Origin: Caryophanales bacterium
GTDB lineage: Bacteria; Bacillota; Bacilli; Bacillales; Bacillaceae_J
Assembly: GCA_012840465.1 (NCBI GenBank)
Contig: DULJ01000086.1
Coordinates: 1 to 64,000, forward strand
DNA: 64,000 nucleotides
Reading direction: 5' to 3'
Within the stretch, counting starts at the first letter, position 1. Each line of letters starts with the position of its first letter. Made by a program: the position numbers and the translations under genes. Below, one piece after another: positions 59,114 to 64,000 of this stretch. The notes beneath the pieces were generated by a model that saw nothing but the letters and a program-made list of their open reading frames with translations, was not told where the DNA came from and searched no databases.

Positions 59114-59326
59114 TTGATTAAACTTACACGATTAAATGGACAAAGCTTTTATCTAAATGCGGTGTATATTGAGCAAATTCAATCATTTCCTGATACTACT
59201 ATTACCTTAACGAATGGCAAAAAGATTGTCGTGCGGGAAGTAGAGGAAGATGTTATTCTTTTAGTTAGGGAATTCTATCGTGATATAAATATAGTAGGAC
59301 TTTCTGAACAAAGGGAGGAGGAATAA
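59114..59326 (+). CDS. swrD: Swarming motility protein SwrD (FlbD family, YlzI)
   Basis: 70-residue FlbD-family protein; in B. subtilis SwrD raises flagellar motor power. MIKLTRLNGQSFYLNAVYIE and FPDTTITLTNGKKIVV match the family from the TTG at 59114. That TTG has no nearby ribosome binding site. AAGGAGG at 59069-59075 instead suits an in-frame CTG at 59084, which would add ten residues (MSLAAWLPSI). Which start is used is open. The TAA overlaps the fliL ATG by 1 nt. Confidence 0.88.
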   Translation: MIKLTRLNGQSFYLNAVYIEQIQSFPDTTITLTNGKKIVVREVEEDVILLVREFYRDINIVGLSEQREEE

Positions 59327-59754
59327 TGGCTAAAAATAAAATGATTAATATAATGGTGATCCTTTTAGTTGCGATTGCTTTATCCGGAGTAGTGGTTTAC
59401 TTTGTCATTACCAATATTAATAAGGTTGATAGTGCAAAAGAACCGACGATTGATGAAATTTTAGAACAATCGATTGATACCGAAGAAATAACAACGAACT
59501 TAAATGATGGTCATTATTTAGTTATTCAGTTAAAAATACAAACAGACAATAAAAAGACAAAAGAAGAGTTGGAAAAACGAACTTTCCAAATCAAAAATAT
59601 ATTGATCCAAGAGCTTTCTTTGATGAAGTCTGAGCAATTTACGTCGAAGGAAGGATTGATTGAAGTAGAAGAACTATTAAAAATGAGGTTGAATGAAATT
59701 GTTCAAAAAGGAACAGTAGAAAAAGTCTATATCACAAATCGGTTAGTTCAGTAG
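59326..59754 (+). CDS. fliL: Flagellar basal body-associated protein FliL
   Basis: Membrane protein near the stator that supports torque. One membrane segment (about 8-28: MVILLVAIALSGVVVYFVI) and a periplasm-side FliL domain (DGHYLVIQLKIQTDNKK .. FQIKNILIQELSL). 142 aa. GGGAGGAGG inside the swrD end serves as ribosome binding site. Confidence 0.93.
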   Translation: MAKNKMINIMVILLVAIALSGVVVYFVITNINKVDSAKEPTIDEILEQSIDTEEITTNLNDGHYLVIQLKIQTDNKKTKEELEKRTFQIKNILIQELSLMKSEQFTSKEGLIEVEELLKMRLNEIVQKGTVEKVYITNRLVQ

Positions 59755-59787
59755 AGTGTTAGAGGTTTTTTTCGGAGGTGAGGGTAA

Positions 59788-60786
59788 TTGGCAGAAGAGG
59801 TTTTATCCCAAAGTGAAATAGATGCACTGCTTTCGGCACTTTCAGCGGGGGAAATGAACGCAGAGCAATTAAAAAAAGAAGAAAAAGAAAAGAAGGTCAA
59901 AGTTTATGACTTTAAACGTGCATTGCGTTTCTCAAAAGATCAAATTCGTAGTCTTTCAAGAATACACGAGAACTTTGCAAGACTCTTAACAACCCATTTC
60001 TCTGCCCAACTTAGAACATATGTGCAAATCTCTGTCGCATCTGTTGACCAAATTCCTTATGAAGAATTTATACGCTCCATCCCGAAAATGACAATTTTGA
60101 ATGTTTTTGAGGTGCCGCCGCTAGAGGGGAGACTTTTGATCGAAGTGAATCCAAATATTGCCTATGCAATGATGGACCGTGTCCTCGGTGGTAAAGGAAA
60201 CAGTATAAATAAGGTGGAAAATTTAACTGAAATTGAAACAAAAGTCATGTCCAACTTATTTGAACATGCTTGCGAAAATCTTCAAGAGGCCTGGGCTTCC
60301 GTTGCCGAAATTGATCCGATGTTAACGGACTTTGAGGTGAATCCACAGTTTTTGCAAATGGTATCCCCAAACGAAACCGTTGTGGTCATTTCTTTGAACA
60401 CGACTGTTGGAGAAACAAGTGGAATGATTAATATTTGCCTGCCGCATGTATTATTGGAACCGATTATTCCGAAGTTATCAGTTCATTATTGGATGCAAAC
60501 CATTAATAAAGAACGAATGCCTGAAGAGATTTCGTTACTTGAAAAAAGAATAAAAAAAGCAGAACTTCCTATTCAGGCTATTCTCGGAGAGTCCTCGATT
60601 AGTGTGCAGGAATTTTTAAACCTAAATGTTGGAGATGTTATTCAACTGGATCAGCTTGTTGACAACCCATTACAAATAAAAATTGCCGATCACCCTAAAT
60701 TCATCGGGCAGCCAGGTAAAATGAAACATCATATAGCAATTCAAATATTAGACAAAATAAAGGCGGGTGAAGACAATGGTCAGTGA
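59788..60786 (+). CDS. fliM: Flagellar motor switch protein FliM
   Basis: C-ring protein that binds CheY-P. The CheY-binding N-terminus is LSQSEIDALLSALSAG; the CheC-like middle domain includes EEFIRSIPKMTILNVFEV and AYAMMDRVLGG; SpoA domain at the C-terminus (NVGDVIQLDQLVDNPLQIKI). 332 aa; TTG start at 59788 after GGAGGTGAGGG. Overlaps fliY. Confidence 0.95.
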   Translation: MAEEVLSQSEIDALLSALSAGEMNAEQLKKEEKEKKVKVYDFKRALRFSKDQIRSLSRIHENFARLLTTHFSAQLRTYVQISVASVDQIPYEEFIRSIPKMTILNVFEVPPLEGRLLIEVNPNIAYAMMDRVLGGKGNSINKVENLTEIETKVMSNLFEHACENLQEAWASVAEIDPMLTDFEVNPQFLQMVSPNETVVVISLNTTVGETSGMINICLPHVLLEPIIPKLSVHYWMQTINKERMPEEISLLEKRIKKAELPIQAILGESSISVQEFLNLNVGDVIQLDQLVDNPLQIKIADHPKFIGQPGKMKHHIAIQILDKIKAGEDNGQ

Positions 60787-62086
60787 TGGCATGCTGTCAC
60801 AAGATGAAATTGATGCCCTACTAAAAGGTGGTGGGGATGACATCAGTTTTGATGAACCAACAAATTTAGATGATCAATCTGTTAATATTGATGACTATTT
60901 ATCCCATCTTGAGCAAGATGCATTAGGTGAAATAGGAAATATTTCTTTCGGCAGTTCTGCAACTGCACTGTCGACTTTACTTAATCAAAAGGTTGATATT
61001 ACGACGCCAAAGGTATCTATCGTTAAGAAAAATAAATTGGCAGAAGCATTTCCACAGCCATATGTAGCCGTACAAGTTCAGTATACGGCAGGGTTTAAAG
61101 GAGTCAATCTCCTCGTTATTAAAACAAGCGATGCCGCTATTATTGCTGATTTGATGCTGGGTGGGGATGGGGAAAATCCATCAGAAGATTTAGGGGAAAT
61201 TCAATTGAGTGCTGTTCAAGAAGCAATGAACCAAATGATGGGTTCAGCAGCGACCTCAATGTCAACAATTTTTAGTAAAAAAGTTGATATTTCTCCACCA
61301 AGTATTGATTTTCTAGATTTTATGAAGGGATCAGGTACGGACAGAATTCCTGACGAGGAAGTACTTGTTCAAATTTCATTTAATTTAAAAATTGGTAATT
61401 TAATAGATTCAAATATTATGCAGCTTTTGCAGATTGATTTTGCAAAGGAAATGGTAGAGGGATTATTAAATCCTCAGCCTAATAATGAACCTGATTTAGT
61501 AGATTCAAATTCTGCAACTGTAATGAATGCAGCGCCAATTGGGCAGCCTGTTACTTCAATCGGGCAAGAGTGCAATGCGCCAGTCTATAGTACGCCAATG
61601 GAAGAGCCGTCTATGACTATGAATTATTATCAGGACCCTAGACAACACCAAATACCAATGGGGAATTCTGGACAACCGATGATGATGCCATCTGTTAATG
61701 GGGCAATGCCTAGTAATCCAATTCAAAGTGGTCCTCAGCATATTGGTACTGGTTCGGTCAATCCAACCCATGTCCAACCTGTTGTGTTTTCTTCATTTGA
61801 ACAACCAACATTACTGCCACAGGAGTCTAGTAACCTTAGCATGTTATTAGATATACCACTTCAGGTGACTGTTGAGCTTGGAAGAACTAAACGGTCTGTT
61901 AAAGAAATACTAGATTTATCCGCCGGTTCCATTATTGAACTAGATAAATTGGCAGGGGAACCTGTTGATATCTTAATAAATAATAAGTTGGTTGCTAAAG
62001 GGGAAGTAGTTGTAATTGAAGAAAATTTTGGTGTAAGGGTTACTGATATCATTAGTCAAACAGACCGCATCAAAAATTTACAATAA
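60776..62086 (+). CDS. fliY: Flagellar motor switch phosphatase FliY
   Basis: C-ring protein with CheY-P phosphatase activity. N-terminal CheY-binding LSQDEIDALLKGG; CheC domain with two phosphatase signatures, ALGEIGNISFGSSA and LSAVQEAMNQMMGSAA; C-terminal FliN-like SpoA domain (VELGRTKRSVKEILDLSAGS). The linker (about 235-350) is rich in Pro, Gln, Met, Asn and His, and the protein (436 aa) is longer than the ~378 aa of B. subtilis FliY. ATG 60776 is used; GTG 60767 lies in the ribosome binding site. Confidence 0.94.
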   Translation: MVSDGMLSQDEIDALLKGGGDDISFDEPTNLDDQSVNIDDYLSHLEQDALGEIGNISFGSSATALSTLLNQKVDITTPKVSIVKKNKLAEAFPQPYVAVQVQYTAGFKGVNLLVIKTSDAAIIADLMLGGDGENPSEDLGEIQLSAVQEAMNQMMGSAATSMSTIFSKKVDISPPSIDFLDFMKGSGTDRIPDEEVLVQISFNLKIGNLIDSNIMQLLQIDFAKEMVEGLLNPQPNNEPDLVDSNSATVMNAAPIGQPVTSIGQECNAPVYSTPMEEPSMTMNYYQDPRQHQIPMGNSGQPMMMPSVNGAMPSNPIQSGPQHIGTGSVNPTHVQPVVFSSFEQPTLLPQESSNLSMLLDIPLQVTVELGRTKRSVKEILDLSAGSIIELDKLAGEPVDILINNKLVAKGEVVVIEENFGVRVTDIISQTDRIKNLQ

Positions 62087-62116
62087 ATTATATGGAAACC
62101 GATGGAGGTATGGATA

Positions 62117-62479
62117 GTGGCAAATAGAATTTTGATTGTAGACGATGCAGCTTTTATGAGAATGATGATTAAAGATATCCTAACAAAAAATGGCTTTGAA
62201 GTAGTCGGGGAAGCCGCTGATGGACTTCAAGCCGTTGAAAAATATAAAGAAGTGAACCCTGATTTGGTGACTATGGATATTACAATGCCAGAAATGGATG
62301 GTATTACTTCATTAAAAGAAATCAAAAAAATCGACCCAGCCGCTAAAATTATTATGTGTTCCGCAATGGGACAACAAGCAATGGTAATTGATGCAATTCA
62401 AGCCGGAGCAAAAGATTTTATTGTTAAGCCATTCCAAGCGGACCGCGTGTTGGAAGCAATCAAGAAAACACTTGAATAG
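62117..62479 (+). CDS. cheY: Chemotaxis response regulator CheY
   Basis: Single receiver domain that controls motor switching. Acid pocket Asp9-Asp10, phospho-acceptor Asp54 (LVTMDITMPEMDG), Ser82 in the switch position, Lys104 (KPF). 120 aa. Start GTG 62117 (MANRILIVDD), 8 nt after GGAGGT; the ATG at 62102 overlaps that site. Next to fliY, its phosphatase. Confidence 0.95.
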   Translation: MANRILIVDDAAFMRMMIKDILTKNGFEVVGEAADGLQAVEKYKEVNPDLVTMDITMPEMDGITSLKEIKKIDPAAKIIMCSAMGQQAMVIDAIQAGAKDFIVKPFQADRVLEAIKKTLE

Positions 62480-62501
62480 TAAAAGAGGGGGCAGCAAATG
62501 C

Positions 62502-63143
62502 TTGCGTAAATTACTATTAATACTACTACTTTTAGTTTATGCTCCGTTTGGGCTAAGTGTCCAAGCGGAGACAGATACGGGAAACGAAACCGTGGCTCAA
62601 ATGTTACAGGATAGCGAGAATGCTGAAGATAATAATTCGAATCAAGATATAGTCGATACTGCACCACCTGAATTTGAAAATCAATTTACATGGTTTAATT
62701 TCGTGAAAATGTTTTTTGCATTAGCTGTTGTTATTGCACTTATATACATTATTTTACGTTTTATTAATAAACGAAATCGCCTATTCGGCCAAATGAAGGC
62801 AATGGAAAATTTAGGTGGGATTTCTGTAGGTCCTCATCGATCGATCCAATTAGTTAGAATTGGCGAAACCGTTTTAGTAGTTGGGGTTGGGGAGACGATC
62901 CAATTATTAAAGGAAATAACTTCTCAAGAAGAAATAGAGAAGCTTATAAGTCAAAATGAAATTCAGTCGATTCAGGTTGGACACACAATTTTAAATAAAA
63001 TTATCCATAATAATGATAATCGAACTACTATGAATAGTAGTTCCGGGAAAAGCTTTAGTCATATGCTTAAAGGGCAATTAGAGGATTTAGCTGAAGGGAG
63101 AAAAAAGCTTTATGACAAGATTAAGAGGGATCAGGACGAATGA
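62502..63143 (+). CDS. fliO: Flagellar biosynthesis protein FliO (FliZ of Bacillus)
   Basis: Membrane helper for assembly of the FliPQR export gate. Signal-peptide-like start (MRKLLLILLLLVYAPFGLSV then QAE), an acidic region, one membrane segment (about 68-88: MFFALAVVIALIYIILRFI) and a FliO domain (SVGPHRSIQLVRIGETVLVV). 213 aa from TTG 62502, 10 nt after GAGGGGG. An ATG at 62498 in another frame gives only three codons. Overlaps fliP by 4 nt. Confidence 0.9.
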   Translation: MRKLLLILLLLVYAPFGLSVQAETDTGNETVAQMLQDSENAEDNNSNQDIVDTAPPEFENQFTWFNFVKMFFALAVVIALIYIILRFINKRNRLFGQMKAMENLGGISVGPHRSIQLVRIGETVLVVGVGETIQLLKEITSQEEIEKLISQNEIQSIQVGHTILNKIIHNNDNRTTMNSSSGKSFSHMLKGQLEDLAEGRKKLYDKIKRDQDE

Positions 63144-63820
63144 ATGAGTTTCTTCCGGGTATTGATCCAAGCTTTTTTAATAGTACAGATCCAACAAACG
63201 TGTCCACAACTGTTCAGTTAATACTTCTCTTAACAGTTCTTTCGATCGCTCCAAGTATATTAATTTTAATGACTAGCTTTACTAGAATCGTGATCGTCCT
63301 TTCTTTTGTAAGGACATCACTGGCAACACAACAAATGCCGCCAACACAGGTGTTAATTAGTTTGGCCCTTTTTATGACGTTTTTTATTATGGGACCAACC
63401 TTTTCGGAAATTAATGATCAAGCGTTAACTCCTTTATTTGATGGGAAGATTACTGAACAACAGGCATTTGATCGTGCCTCTGTACCCATTAAGGAGTTTA
63501 TGAGTAAACATACGAGACAAAAAGATTTAATGCTGTTTTTAAACTATGCGGGCATGGAAAAACCAGAAACGATTCAGGATATTCCATTAACAGCGCTTGT
63601 TCCTGCTTATGCAATAAGTGAAATTAAAACCGCATTTCAAATTGGTTTTATGATCTTTGTCCCGTTCTTGGTAATTGATATGATTGTAGCCAGCATTTTG
63701 ATGTCGATGGGAATGATGATGCTTCCGCCTGTTATGATATCATTGCCATTTAAAATATTATTATTTGTTATGGTCGATGGCTGGTACCTAGTTGTAAAGT
63801 CATTGCTTTTAAGCTTTTAA
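63140..63820 (+). CDS. fliP: Flagellar export gate protein FliP
   Basis: Core subunit of the type III export pore. About four membrane segments, with the family blocks LMTSFTRIVIVLSFVRTSL, ATQQMPPTQVLISLALFMTF, AYAISEIKTAFQIGF and PFKILLFVMVDGWYLVV. 226 aa. No cleavable signal peptide is obvious, as is usual in Bacillus FliP. Confidence 0.96.
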   Translation: MNEFLPGIDPSFFNSTDPTNVSTTVQLILLLTVLSIAPSILILMTSFTRIVIVLSFVRTSLATQQMPPTQVLISLALFMTFFIMGPTFSEINDQALTPLFDGKITEQQAFDRASVPIKEFMSKHTRQKDLMLFLNYAGMEKPETIQDIPLTALVPAYAISEIKTAFQIGFMIFVPFLVIDMIVASILMSMGMMMLPPVMISLPFKILLFVMVDGWYLVVKSLLLSF

Positions 63821-63842
63821 CTTCATTATATAGGGTGATTAC

Positions 63843-64000
63843 ATGAACTCTCATTTTGTGATCGGTGTCGCCGAACAAGGGATTATGACGGTGTTAGCAG
63901 TAGCTCTGCCTTTGTTATTAGTAGCACTAGGGGTTGGACTTCTTGTTAGTATTTTCCAGGCAACAACGCAAATTCAGGAACAGACATTAGCTTTTATTCC
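63843..64000 (+). CDS. fliQ: Flagellar export gate protein FliQ, 3' end outside the window
   Basis: An open frame from ATG 63843 to the edge gives 52 residues: MNSHFVIGVAEQGIMTVLAV, a first membrane segment, then LLVSIFQATTQIQEQTLAFI, the FliQ hallmark. TAGGGTGA precedes the ATG. Expected full length is about 89 aa, followed by fliR. Confidence 0.93.
   Translation, partial: MNSHFVIGVAEQGIMTVLAVALPLLLVALGVGLLVSIFQATTQIQEQTLAFI

Overview
The window is chromosomal core sequence from a low-GC, endospore-forming, flagellated member of the Bacillaceae. Three things point there: gene order that follows Bacillus subtilis from rqcH/yloC to fla/che, a clear 26-residue SpoVM gene, and proteins such as CodY, FapR, RemA, PrkC/PrpC and FliY that are typical of Bacilli. 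The species cannot be named from the sequence alone. All genes are on the + strand except rqcH and rpmB. No rRNA, tRNA, CRISPR array, prophage or transposase was seen.

Layout. 1-149: the tail of a Uma2-like protein. 0.2-15.5 kb: rqcH (-), then yicC-remA-gmk-rpoZ-coaBC-priA-fmt-rsmB-rlmN-prpC-prkC-rsgA-rpe (ribosome rescue, extracellular matrix control, GMP kinase, RNA polymerase omega, CoA synthesis, replication restart, formyl-Met-tRNA, rRNA/tRNA methylation, Ser/Thr kinase signalling, ribosome assembly). 15.6-18.3 kb: spoVM, rpmB (-), yloU-fakA. 18.4-25 kb: recG, then the FapR-controlled lipid operon fapR-plsX-fabD-fabG followed by acpP and rnc. 25-34.3 kb: smc-ftsY, ylxM-ffh, rpsP-khpA, ylqD-rimM-trmD and rplS. 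34.4-38.2 kb: lepB-rbgA, rnhB-ylqG-ylqH. 38.4-48.3 kb: sucCD, dprA, topA-trmFO-hslV-hslU-codY. 48.5-64 kb: the fla/che operon from flgB to a truncated fliQ at the right edge.

Compared with B. subtilis, several genes are missing from their usual places: yloB, def, thiN, sdaAB/sdaAA and xerC (codV). lepB sits between rplS and rbgA, and a TIGR02530-type flagellar gene sits between flgD and flgE. Eight genes appear to use TTG starts (prkC, ftsY, ylqG, trmFO, fliH, swrD, fliM, fliO).

Most of the window is ordinary. The parts that known genes do not explain are: a family of three ~60-nt two-hairpin repeats, one before each of trmFO, hslV and codY; an 18-bp imperfect inverted repeat between rnc and smc; a sucC leader in which a Shine-Dalgarno/ATG/TAG start-stop lies inside the arms of a 9-bp inverted repeat; a swrD leader with a perfect ribosome binding site whose best-spaced in-frame start is CTG; and an orphan FliK-C-like/FlhB-C-like gene pair (ylqG-ylqH) upstream of the flagellar operon. 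No clearly new multi-gene system was found.
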